A stretch of DNA of 36,118 nucleotides from Cupriavidus sp. 2SB (GTDB lineage Bacteria; Pseudomonadota; Gammaproteobacteria; Burkholderiales; Burkholderiaceae). The DNA is taken from NCBI RefSeq assembly GCF_005503625.1, contig NZ_SCMX01000069.1:1-36118 (forward strand). Reading direction: 5' to 3'. The first letter of the stretch is position 1, and every line of letters begins with the position of its first letter. Both the position numbers and the translations under genes were made by a program. The notes under the pieces are model-generated. The model was not told the DNA's origin. It saw only the letters and a program-made list of their open reading frames with translations, and searched no databases. This document shows positions 16,783-23,661 of this stretch, piece by piece.

Positions 16783-17397
16783 ATGCGCATCGCATTCGTG
16801 GACGGTGGCACGTATTACCACCATGCAACGTTCAATGATCCGGCCTTCAGCGGGATCTTCGATGTCAACATCCATGCGCCGGATCTGGTGCGTGCCGATC
16901 TCTCGGAGGTGGACTGCCTGTACGTGGCCAGCCGGCAGAACCCTTTGGACCTGATCGCGGCGCGGCAGATGATCGCGGATTTTCTCGCAGCGGGAAAGCT
17001 GGTGGTGGCGCTTGGCGAAACCCGACCCGAACTGTGGCTGGACAATGTGGAGTGGCGTCCCGGCGAGACGAACTTCTGGTGGTGGCTAGAACCCGATGCG
17101 GACTCCGGTCTGCGCGTGGGCGATGAAACCCACGGCCTGTATGCCCGGCTGGTTCTGGCCGATGCCACATGGCACAGGCATGGCGACCTTGTCACACCAT
17201 CGGGTGCGATATCGGTCGTGAATACCGTGGATGGACGTTCGATCCTTTATGACGACGCTGTGAGTGGACCGGGGCGCCGCATCGTCTCGACGCTCGACCC
17301 CTGCTATCACCACGGCAGCTACTTCATGCCGGCCGCCATGCGCTTCCTGCATGGTTTTCTGCCGTGGCTCAAGGCGGGGGCGCCGGTCCGACGCTGA
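16783..17397 (+). CDS. GATase/ThuA-like protein of unknown function (second of a tandem pair)
   Basis: A 204-residue protein with GAGGAG before its ATG, three bases after the previous stop. It begins MRIAFVDGGTYYHHATFND, has a Rossmann-like VDCLYVASRQNPLDLIA stretch, FLAAGKLVVALGETRPELW (about 67-85) and a run of Trp residues (NFWWWLEPD). Near the C-terminus are STLDPCYHHGSYFMPAAMRF and LPWLKAGAP. It is a paralogue of the previous gene but has kept different polar residues, including the CYHHG cluster that could bind a metal. No function can be named. It is the last gene of the iron-type operon and is convergent with the epoxide hydrolase 22 bases away. Confidence 0.72.
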   Translation: MRIAFVDGGTYYHHATFNDPAFSGIFDVNIHAPDLVRADLSEVDCLYVASRQNPLDLIAARQMIADFLAAGKLVVALGETRPELWLDNVEWRPGETNFWWWLEPDADSGLRVGDETHGLYARLVLADATWHRHGDLVTPSGAISVVNTVDGRSILYDDAVSGPGRRIVSTLDPCYHHGSYFMPAAMRFLHGFLPWLKAGAPVRR

Positions 17398-17419
17398 CCG
17401 GTGGGCCCCGTTCGACGTA

Positions 17420-18769
17420 TCAGCGCAACGAGCGGAACGATTTCCGCAACTCGTCGCTGAGCACTTCGGGCTGTTCCCACGCTGCGAAGTGACCGCCTTT
17501 CTCCAGCCGGCCATAGTGCAGCAGATTGGGAAACGCCTGCTGCACCCAGCGCTTCGGTGCCTGGTACAGCTCGTCGGGGAAGGCGCTCACTGCCACCGGG
17601 ATCTTGATGCCCTTCGGCGCAAAGAACGCGAACTTGTTCTCCCAGTAGAGTCGCGCCGAAGACACGCCGGTGTTGGTCAGCCAGTACAGCGTGACGTTGT
17701 CCAGCACATCGTCGCGCGTCAGTCCTTCCCGCTGGCCGTCGAACACGCGTGCGATCAGTTCATAGCTGCGCGCATCGTGATCGAGCATCCACGCGGCCAG
17801 CCCGACCGGCGAATCGTCGATGGCATACAGCGTCTGCGGCCGGTTCGTCATCTCCTGTGCATAGGCCAGCCCGTGCTTGTAGAAGAAATCGAGTTGCCCA
17901 TACGCGCGCTTCTCGTCGGCCGTGAGGCCGGCAGGGGCGGGCGCACCGGCCTGCAACGACTTCTCGATCTGCGGCGGCACCGCACCAGGCATCGTCGTAT
18001 GGATGCCGATCAGTTCCGGCGGCGCCTGTACCGCCATCTGCTCGGTCACGGCATCGCCCCAGTCACCGCCCTGTGCCACATAGCGGGTATAACCCAGGCG
18101 CTTCATCAGGACGTTCCAGGTCCGCGCGATGCGGGCCGGATCCCAGCCCAGTTCTTCCGGCTTGCCGGAGAAACCGTAGCCCGGCAAGGACGGGATCACG
18201 ACGTCGAAGGAATCCGCCGCGTTGCCACCGTGCGCCGTGGGATTCGTCAGTGGATCGATCAGCTTCAACTGCTCCACGATCGAGCCAGGCCAGCCGTGTG
18301 TGATGACGACCGGCAACGCGTTCTTGTTGCGCGAACGCACGTGGATGAAATGGATGTCGACGCCATCGATCTTCGTCACGAACTGCGGATACTGGTTGAG
18401 GCGTGCTTCGAACTTGCGCCAGTCATAGTCCGTGGACCAGTACTGCGCGAGCTTCTGCATCGTCTGCAATTGCACGCCCTGCGTGCCGTCCTTCACGAGT
18501 TCGCGGCTGGGCCACTTGGTGGCGGCGATGCGCTGGCGCAGGTCGGCCAGTTCCTTGTCCGACGCGTGATAGGCGAAAGGACGAATCGACGTGTCCTCGC
18601 CACGCAGGCGCTCGGTGACCGTGGTGCCAGTCTTGTCGACAGGTGCCGGGGTAGCTTGCGCCATCGCTGACAGCGACGCGAGGGAAAGCATCAGTGCGCA
18701 CGCGGCCGCGCTGAACGCGGTGCGCTGTGCGGAGCGATCAAGACCGGGCCTGGAGATGGGATGTGCCAT
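17420..18769 (-). CDS. secreted epoxide hydrolase (EHN-type alpha/beta hydrolase)
   Basis: A 449-residue protein. The ATG at 18769 has AAGGA eight bases upstream and opens a signal peptide (ALMLSLASLSAMAQA, cleavage near residue 39); the open frame before it lacks these features. The N-terminal EHN cap domain covers about residues 60-170 (RPFAYHASDKELADLRQRI). The hydrolase core has the oxyanion motif HGWPGS (159-164), nucleophile Asp236 in QGGDWGD and the catalytic His in KGGHFAAWEQP near the end. It would open epoxides in the periplasm; microsomal-type epoxide hydrolase homologues do this through an Asp-ester. It stands alone on the minus strand. Confidence 0.92.
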   Translation of the reverse strand: MAHPISRPGLDRSAQRTAFSAAACALMLSLASLSAMAQATPAPVDKTGTTVTERLRGEDTSIRPFAYHASDKELADLRQRIAATKWPSRELVKDGTQGVQLQTMQKLAQYWSTDYDWRKFEARLNQYPQFVTKIDGVDIHFIHVRSRNKNALPVVITHGWPGSIVEQLKLIDPLTNPTAHGGNAADSFDVVIPSLPGYGFSGKPEELGWDPARIARTWNVLMKRLGYTRYVAQGGDWGDAVTEQMAVQAPPELIGIHTTMPGAVPPQIEKSLQAGAPAPAGLTADEKRAYGQLDFFYKHGLAYAQEMTNRPQTLYAIDDSPVGLAAWMLDHDARSYELIARVFDGQREGLTRDDVLDNVTLYWLTNTGVSSARLYWENKFAFFAPKGIKIPVAVSAFPDELYQAPKRWVQQAFPNLLHYGRLEKGGHFAAWEQPEVLSDELRKSFRSLR

Positions 18770-19048
18770 GTTCGGAGTCCTTTTTTGCGTGGAGCCTGGC
18801 GATGCGCCGACTCGGTAGCGGGACGATAGTGAGCGCATGTGTCCAACATGTTCCGCGTGCAGGGGGTGTTTGTATCGCTCTGTAGTGATGGGCCCGAACA
18901 CCGCGAGAAGCCGCCGCGAAACCGCTTGTTCCGCCGTGTATCAATTGAAGTTCCGGCACACCTGTTTATCGCCTTGCCGGGCGCTTCTATATTCGTGCGC
19001 ACGGATCGGTCGATGACCGATTGGCCGGCAACGATGGAGAACGCAGCG

Positions 19049-19537
19049 ATGAACACGACGACAAGACGACTTGGCCTCTCGATTGGCCTGATGGCAGCGA
19101 TGCTTGGTGCTGGCACCACGAGCGCTGCGGGACTCTCCCCGAAGGCCAATGGATCGATCCTGCAGGAGGACATCAAGTGGTCCAGCTTCCCGGCTTTCCC
19201 CCGGCGTGCGCAGCTTGCGGTGCTCGTGGGGGACCCGGCGGCTGCGGGGCCATATGTGGTGCGTGTGAGTGTGCCGGGTGGCGTGAAGCTGCTCCCGCAC
19301 GTGCACCCCGAGGATCGGATCTATACTGTGATCTCCGGTGTGTTCTACATCGGCATTGGCGATGAATTCGATCCGCAGCGGCTGGTGGCCTATCCGCCGG
19401 GCAGCGTGGTCGTATTGCCGGGCGGCACCCCCCATTTCCACTGGGCACGGTCGGGGGGATATGTCACGCAGGTCAGCGGTAACGGACCGCTCGGCATCGA
19501 GTATGTGCATGCCGACGACGATCCGCGCAGCAAGTGA
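19049..19537 (+). CDS. exported cupin-domain protein
   Basis: A 162-residue protein. I chose the ATG at 19049, which has GGAGA nine bases upstream; an in-frame ATG at 19034 is possible. The N-terminus is a signal peptide (LGLSIGLMAAMLGAGTTSAAG). One cupin barrel follows: motif 1 has PHVHPEDRIYTVISG with the two metal-binding His, but the Glu usually four or five residues on is replaced in register by DR; motif 2 is PPGSVVVLPGGTPHFHWA with the third His. It may be a periplasmic metal-dependent enzyme or binding protein of unknown substrate. It is divergent from the epoxide hydrolase across 279 bases and convergent with the LysR gene. Confidence 0.85.
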   Translation: MNTTTRRLGLSIGLMAAMLGAGTTSAAGLSPKANGSILQEDIKWSSFPAFPRRAQLAVLVGDPAAAGPYVVRVSVPGGVKLLPHVHPEDRIYTVISGVFYIGIGDEFDPQRLVAYPPGSVVVLPGGTPHFHWARSGGYVTQVSGNGPLGIEYVHADDDPRSK

Positions 19538-19554
19538 ACGTCAACCAGTGAGCT

Positions 19555-20466
19555 TCAGTCGGCGAACTTCTCGACGAGGAAATCTACCAGTGCCCGCACG
19601 CGGCTCGACATGTGTCGCGCGTGGGGGTACAGCAGCATGAAGGGCCGCGAGGTGCCGCCGTGCTGCTGCAGGATTTCCACGAGCGCGCCGCTGCGCAGGT
19701 CTTCCTCCAGGACAAAGCGATACGTCTGGAACAGCCCTGCACCAGCGCGAGCGAGCGTGGCGCCGCCCAGCACGTCTTCGGAGGCTGCGTACGCGCCTGT
19801 GGTCACGATGTCCACGTCTTCGCCATCCAGCCGGAAGGTCCACGGAATGCGCCGGCCGCTGCTGGGCCGCTCGAACTGGATGCATTCGTGCGCCTGCAGA
19901 TCATCCAGGGATTGCGGCGTGCCGTAGCGCTTCAGATAACCTGGCGTGGCCACCAGCACCAGTTCCGCATCTTCCAGCTTGCGCGCGATCAGCGCGGAAT
20001 CGTCGGGCGCGCGGCCTCGTACGGCCAGGTCATAGGTGTCATCGGCAAAGTCCACGTTCCGGTTGCTGATGTGGACGTCGATTTCCACTTCGGGATAGCG
20101 CTCGCGGAATGCGGGGAGAACGGGCAGCACGCGATAGTGGGCATAAGGCGTGGGCAAGCTGATCCGCAGGCGCCCGGCTGGGGTTGCATGCTGGCCACTG
20201 ATCTGGCGCTCGGCCTCTACCAGTTGCGCAAGGGCTGTCCGGCTTTGCTCGAAATACGCGCGGCCTTCTTCGGTCAGGCGGATCTGGCGCGTGGTACGCA
20301 CGAACAGGCGCACGTTGAGCCGTTCCTCCAGGCGAGACACGCTGCGGCTCACCGCGGCAGGCGTCACGCCGGCGGCCACGGCTGCTGCGGTAAAGCTGCT
20401 GAGTTCTGCAGCCAGGCAGAACAGTTCGATGCTGCCAAGCTGCAGGTCGTCGAATTGGCGCTTCAT
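19555..20466 (-). CDS. LysR-family transcriptional regulator
   Basis: A complete 303-residue LysR protein. The winged helix-turn-helix lies in residues 8-65 (ELSSFTAAAVAAGVTPAAVS, then RLEERLNVRLFVRTTRQIRL) and the substrate-binding domain starts near residue 90 (GRLRISLPTPYAHYRVLPVL). It resembles the CrgA/PcaQ-like branch in which the gene next door is the target. It is divergent from the DsbA/FrnE-like gene, with a long inverted repeat between them, and convergent with the cupin gene 17 bases away. Confidence 0.92.
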   Translation of the reverse strand: MKRQFDDLQLGSIELFCLAAELSSFTAAAVAAGVTPAAVSRSVSRLEERLNVRLFVRTTRQIRLTEEGRAYFEQSRTALAQLVEAERQISGQHATPAGRLRISLPTPYAHYRVLPVLPAFRERYPEVEIDVHISNRNVDFADDTYDLAVRGRAPDDSALIARKLEDAELVLVATPGYLKRYGTPQSLDDLQAHECIQFERPSSGRRIPWTFRLDGEDVDIVTTGAYAASEDVLGGATLARAGAGLFQTYRFVLEEDLRSGALVEILQQHGGTSRPFMLLYPHARHMSSRVRALVDFLVEKFAD

Positions 20467-20511
20467 GGTTTATTGACACCGTGTAATGACTGTTGTTGGC
20501 GGTGCGTCCTT

Positions 20512-20562
20512 CAATGTCCGGCACGAGGTCGCCAGAATTCGGAGGTCGAATTCCGGACATTG
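20512..20562. promoter_or_regulatory. long inverted repeat between divergent LysR and DsbA-like genes
   Basis: CAATGTCCGG (20512-20521) and CCGGACATTG (20553-20562) are perfect ten-base inverted arms with 31 bases between them. Inside lie two copies of GAATTC at 20535-20540 and 20548-20553, 13 bases apart, the second overlapping the right arm. This is the only structured part of the gap and a good LysR-operator candidate; a transcribed hairpin is the alternative. Confidence 0.45.
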
Positions 20563-20620
20563 TAGTTAAACGCGTCACCGAACGCCTATGGCGCCGATGA
20601 CCGTCTCCCACATGAGGTGA

Positions 20621-21274
20621 ATGATGGAACTGATCTATATCGGCGATCCGATGTGCTCCTGGTGCTATGGATTTGGCAAGGAACTGACCACGCTGCAGCA
20701 GCGGCACCCCGAACTCCCGATGCGCATCGTCGTGGGCGGCATCCGTGCCGGCGCCACCGATGTTCTCGATGATGCGGGCAAGCGCTTCCGGCTGCAGCAC
20801 TGGACGCGCGTGGAACAGGCCAGCGGCCTGCCGTTCAATCGCGATGCCTTGATGGCGCGCGAGGGTTTTGTCTACGACACCGAGCCCATCTGCCGGGCGG
20901 TGGTGACGGCGCGCAGGCTCGCGCCCGATGCGGACTTGCTCGCGGTGTTCCGCGCGCTCCAGCATGCGTTCTATGTGGATGGGCTGGATACCACGAATGG
21001 TCGCGTCCTGGCTGACGTGGCGACGAAAGCCCTGGTGCAACAGTCGCACAAGATCGATGCCGTGGCCTTTCTCGACGAATGGAAGACGCAGGCTGCCATC
21101 GAGGAAACCGCCGTCGATTTCCGCACCGCACGGCTCTGGGGTGTGGGCAGCTTCCCGACGCTGGCGCTCCGGGACGGCAAGAAGCTCTACCAGGTGGTGA
21201 CTGGGTATGCGTCGGCGGATGCCGTGGACGTGGCGCTGCAGAATGCGCTCAAGCTCGTGCGCACTGCCGCCTGA
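20621..21274 (+). CDS. DsbA-family (FrnE-like) thiol oxidoreductase
   Basis: A 217-residue protein with the thioredoxin-fold active site CSWC at residues 12-15, right after the first strand (ELIYIGDPMCSWC). The helical insert and the C-terminal VGSFPTLAL, with its cis-Pro, are those of the DsbA/FrnE/2-hydroxychromene-isomerase-like group. There is no signal peptide, so it is probably cytoplasmic, as FrnE-type proteins are. GAGGTGA precedes two tandem ATGs (20621 and 20624); the second has the better spacing. It may isomerise or oxidise thiols under stress, perhaps under the divergent LysR. Confidence 0.88.
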   Translation: MMELIYIGDPMCSWCYGFGKELTTLQQRHPELPMRIVVGGIRAGATDVLDDAGKRFRLQHWTRVEQASGLPFNRDALMAREGFVYDTEPICRAVVTARRLAPDADLLAVFRALQHAFYVDGLDTTNGRVLADVATKALVQQSHKIDAVAFLDEWKTQAAIEETAVDFRTARLWGVGSFPTLALRDGKKLYQVVTGYASADAVDVALQNALKLVRTAA

Positions 21275-21296
21275 AGCGAGACGCCGATAGAAAGCA

Positions 21297-21328
21297 CAAT
21301 ACCCGCGCGCCTGAGCGCACGGGTATTG
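21297..21328. terminator. hairpin terminator between convergent genes
   Basis: CAATACCCG (21297-21305) pairs with CGGGTATTG (21320-21328); after one mismatch the stem continues for four more pairs to a CTGA loop. It lies 22 bases after the DsbA-like stop and 30 bases after the end of the convergent repeat-protein gene. The A/T-containing flanks make it a likely two-way terminator. Confidence 0.7.
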
Positions 21329-21358
21329 CAATGCCAACTGCGGTGATCTGCGTGAAGG

Positions 21359-21721
21359 TTACTTGCTGGACTTGGCACCGTCCGTGTACGGGTTGTACTT
21401 GTCGGACTTCGCGCCATCGGTGTACGGATCGGGCTTGCCGATCTTCGCGCCGTCGGTGTACGGGTCGGGCTTGCCCCTGGCACCGTCCGTGTACGGGTCA
21501 GCCTTTGCGGTCGGTGCAAGGTCGGTGCGCGTGGTGGACTTGGCACCGTCGGTGTACGGATCGAACTTGCCTGCCTTGGCACCGTCGGTATAGGGATCAG
21601 CCTTGCCGGAGCGGGCGCCCTGGCTGTAAGGATCGTACTGCTTGGTCTGCGCCTGGGCCACGGGGGCCAGTGCCACGGCCGCCGCTGCAACAATCAGGCT
21701 GGATAGGATGGTCTTGCTCAT
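21359..21721 (-). CDS. exported DPYTDGAK-repeat protein
   Basis: A 120-residue protein starting at the ATG at 21721, with GAGG five bases upstream. Residues 1-24 are a clear signal peptide (SLIVAAAAVALAPVAQAQ). The mature part is almost only repeats: seven copies of a unit whose core is DPYTDGAK (first copy DPYSQGAR, one DPYTDGAR, last NPYTDGAK), joined by short Lys/Gly linkers with a period of about 11-12 residues; one linker is longer (STTRTDLAPTAKA). No enzyme motif is seen. The charged, aromatic repeat could bind metal, polymer or cell wall in the periplasm; this is a guess. It lies downstream of the possible phasin gene on the same strand. Confidence 0.82.
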   Translation of the reverse strand: MSKTILSSLIVAAAAVALAPVAQAQTKQYDPYSQGARSGKADPYTDGAKAGKFDPYTDGAKSTTRTDLAPTAKADPYTDGARGKPDPYTDGAKIGKPDPYTDGAKSDKYNPYTDGAKSSK

Positions 21722-21866
21722 GAAAGCCTCGCCAGATGGGGCGCGATTCAGGAAGCCGCCCGACTGCGCCCACATTGCTTTGTCGGGCGAGCGGCTTGAG
21801 GCAAGCCTTGACGGCTGTCTTTGCAGTATCCATTAAGGATAGTCCCTGTCGCGCCCGCCCGCTGGC

Positions 21867-22373
21867 TCAATGCGACCGTTCTTTGCGTGACTTGGGCGTC
21901 TCGCGAACGTTTGCAGCCGCCACGTCTTCGACACCGTTTTCCGGCGTCCCGGTTCCCACGGACAGCGCCGGCAGGTTGAGCAAGTGACCCCAGGCATCCA
22001 CCCAGGCCCGTTGCGTGGCCGCGCCAAGTTCCATCATCGACGTGGCGTAGTGCAGCGGAATCGACAGGAACGGAATCTGGTTGGTCAATTGCCGGGCATA
22101 AAGGTCTTCAGGGTCCTGCGGCACAAAGAGCGACGCCCAGTCGAACTGCGCTTCCTCGCTCATGGATTTGGCAAAGTCGGTATTGAGCCCCACGAACTTG
22201 TACCAGCTATTGAGCACCGTGTTGTCGAAGGGAACGAAGGGGTTGAAAGGCGTGAGGGGTGTAGCGAACGGCGCAGCAAAAGGTGCCGTGAACTGAGGCA
22301 ACTGCGGAAACGCGAACGGGGCCATCGGCCAGCCGGGGAAGGCCGGGTACGAATTCGTCGAAGTGCTTGGCAT
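21867..22373 (-). CDS. Phe/Pro-rich protein, possibly phasin-like
   Basis: A 168-residue protein with CGGAG eight bases before its ATG at 22373. Residues 10-50 are low-complexity and built of Pro-Phe-Ala steps (QFTAPFAAPFATPLTPF). The middle (NSWYKFVGLNTDFAKSMSEE, then DPEDLYARQL, HYATSMMELGAATQRAWVDA) looks like amphipathic helices of the phasin type that coat polyhydroxyalkanoate granules, but I cannot confirm a Phasin domain by eye. The C-terminus is charged and disordered. No signal peptide is present. The next gene on the strand is the DPYTDGAK protein, 145 bases on; the gap of 227 bases upstream of the gene shows no gene and no clear promoter. Confidence 0.6.
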   Translation of the reverse strand: MPSTSTNSYPAFPGWPMAPFAFPQLPQFTAPFAAPFATPLTPFNPFVPFDNTVLNSWYKFVGLNTDFAKSMSEEAQFDWASLFVPQDPEDLYARQLTNQIPFLSIPLHYATSMMELGAATQRAWVDAWGHLLNLPALSVGTGTPENGVEDVAAANVRETPKSRKERSH

Positions 22374-22600
22374 GCGAGAAGCTCCGGTGAACCTACCAGT
22401 GAGTGAAAGGCTGCAAGCTTGGGGGCGTACGCGCGTCGAAAAATGCTTCACCGGACGCATGGAAGAGGTTTCATCTAGCGGCGTGGAAAGCACGCTGGCC
22501 CGGTGGCGGAGAACGACCTCCACATCGTCATCCAGGATGGACCACGGGTCAACCGGAAGATTGGCGGAGCGAAGCCGGCGTCACGCGGCGCGCGCCCCTG

Positions 22601-23221
22601 TCACGACATGGCGCGGCGAATCTCCGCGAGTCCGAACGCGGCCAGTGCCAGCCCGGCCACACGGTCGATCCACTGGCGCAGCCGCGTGCCCAGCGCATGC
22701 CGCGCGCCGGTAACCATTGCCACCAACACGCACCACCATGCCACCGATCCACAGAACACGCCGAGCACGGTAGTCATCGCGATCGAGGTGGAGAACGGCC
22801 CGCGCGGCGCCAGCGTGGCGAACAGCGCTGCGAACATGATGATGGTCTGTGGATTCGTCAACGTCAGCAGGCAGGCACTGGCAAACGCGCGCAGCCCCGT
22901 GCCATTGCCACGCAACGACGCCACCTGATCGGTCGGCTTCTGAAAGAACGTGCGCAGGCCAAGGTAGAGCAGGAACAACCCCGCCGCCAGATGCAGCGGC
23001 TTGTCGTAGGCCAGCATGAACTGCGACACGCCCACCAGTCCCAGCGCCGCCACGAGTCCGTACACCGCATCCCCGCAGGCAATGCCCAGGCCAATCGACA
23101 GCCCGGCGCGCGGACCGTCAGTCAGCGTGCGGCGGATGCAGAGCATGCCCATCGGACCAACGGGTGCGGCAACGGCCAGGCCAACGCCGGCGGCGGTGAG
23201 AAAAAGGGCGGGCAGGGACAT
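22601..23221 (-). CDS. LysE/RhtB-family amino-acid exporter
   Basis: A 206-residue inner-membrane protein with about six membrane segments. The family opening is present (AAPVGPMGMLCIRRTLTDGP, with GLGIACGDAVYG next), and LLTLTNPQTIIMFAALFA near residues 117-134 is the conserved second-half motif. It should export an amino acid or a derivative. CGGAG lies seven bases before the ATG. It is divergent from the small membrane protein at 23354; a seven-base inverted repeat is between them. Confidence 0.92.
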   Translation of the reverse strand: MSLPALFLTAAGVGLAVAAPVGPMGMLCIRRTLTDGPRAGLSIGLGIACGDAVYGLVAALGLVGVSQFMLAYDKPLHLAAGLFLLYLGLRTFFQKPTDQVASLRGNGTGLRAFASACLLTLTNPQTIIMFAALFATLAPRGPFSTSIAMTTVLGVFCGSVAWWCVLVAMVTGARHALGTRLRQWIDRVAGLALAAFGLAEIRRAMS

Positions 23222-23272
23222 GATGGGTCTCCGGTTTTTTTTGTTTGATGGGAGATTCTAGCGCTGCGGGAC

Positions 23273-23298
23273 GAATCACTTTAATGGTTTTGTGATTC
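23273..23298. promoter_or_regulatory. inverted repeat between divergent lysE-like gene and small ORF
   Basis: GAATCAC (23273-23279) and GTGATTC (23292-23298) are perfect seven-base inverted arms around an AT-rich 12-base spacer. The site is 52 bases before the exporter start and 56 before the small ORF, in a promoter-like AT-rich stretch. It may bind the regulator of the exporter. Confidence 0.35.
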
Positions 23299-23353
23299 AA
23301 CAGAAAGTGGCCGCGCAGTAGCCTCTTCGACTTCAATCGAAGGGGAGAAGAGC

Positions 23354-23644
23354 ATGCTTATCGAATGCAGCGTGGAACTGCTGTGGTACCAGAGCGTATT
23401 GCTTGTCGGGTACCCCGGCATCCTGTTCCACAGTAAGAAATTTCGGAGTGTTCCGTTTTTTCTTCAATGCGTCGTGGCCTATCTTTTCGGCTTCGTGTTG
23501 GCCTTCGTCGGGAGTTCGATCTGGTGTCCGTACGGTTGGGGCTATCTGGTGGAAACGTCGGCGGTCTCGGCTTGTTTCCCTACGACGATGTACTGCGTTG
23601 CCGTGATGGTCGCGAAACTCTGGAAGCGATCGCGCTGGTCCTAG
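23354..23644 (+). CDS. small hypothetical membrane protein
   Basis: A 96-residue open frame with a strong ribosome site (AAGGGGAGAAG) before its ATG. It is hydrophobic, with about three likely membrane segments (ELLWYQSVLLVGYPGILF; FFLQCVVAYLFGFVLAFVG; TTMYCVAVMVAKLW) and several Cys. I recognise no family. It is convergent with the EAL gene 17 bases away. The ribosome site and membrane-like composition make it a probable real gene. Confidence 0.6.
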   Translation: MLIECSVELLWYQSVLLVGYPGILFHSKKFRSVPFFLQCVVAYLFGFVLAFVGSSIWCPYGWGYLVETSAVSACFPTTMYCVAVMVAKLWKRSRWS

Positions 23645-23661
23645 CACAACCGCCCGAACAT

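Noticed and set aside
18836..18850. CATGT-N5-ACATG inverted repeat between the epoxide hydrolase and cupin genes
   Set aside because: Arms of only five bases are expected by chance in a gap of this size, and no regulator gene is adjacent.
21400..21620. Short tandem DNA repeats (CCGTCGGTGTACGG type) that could suggest a CRISPR or minisatellite
   Set aside because: The repeats are the coding sequence of the DPYTDGAK protein; units are contiguous and in frame, without variable spacers.
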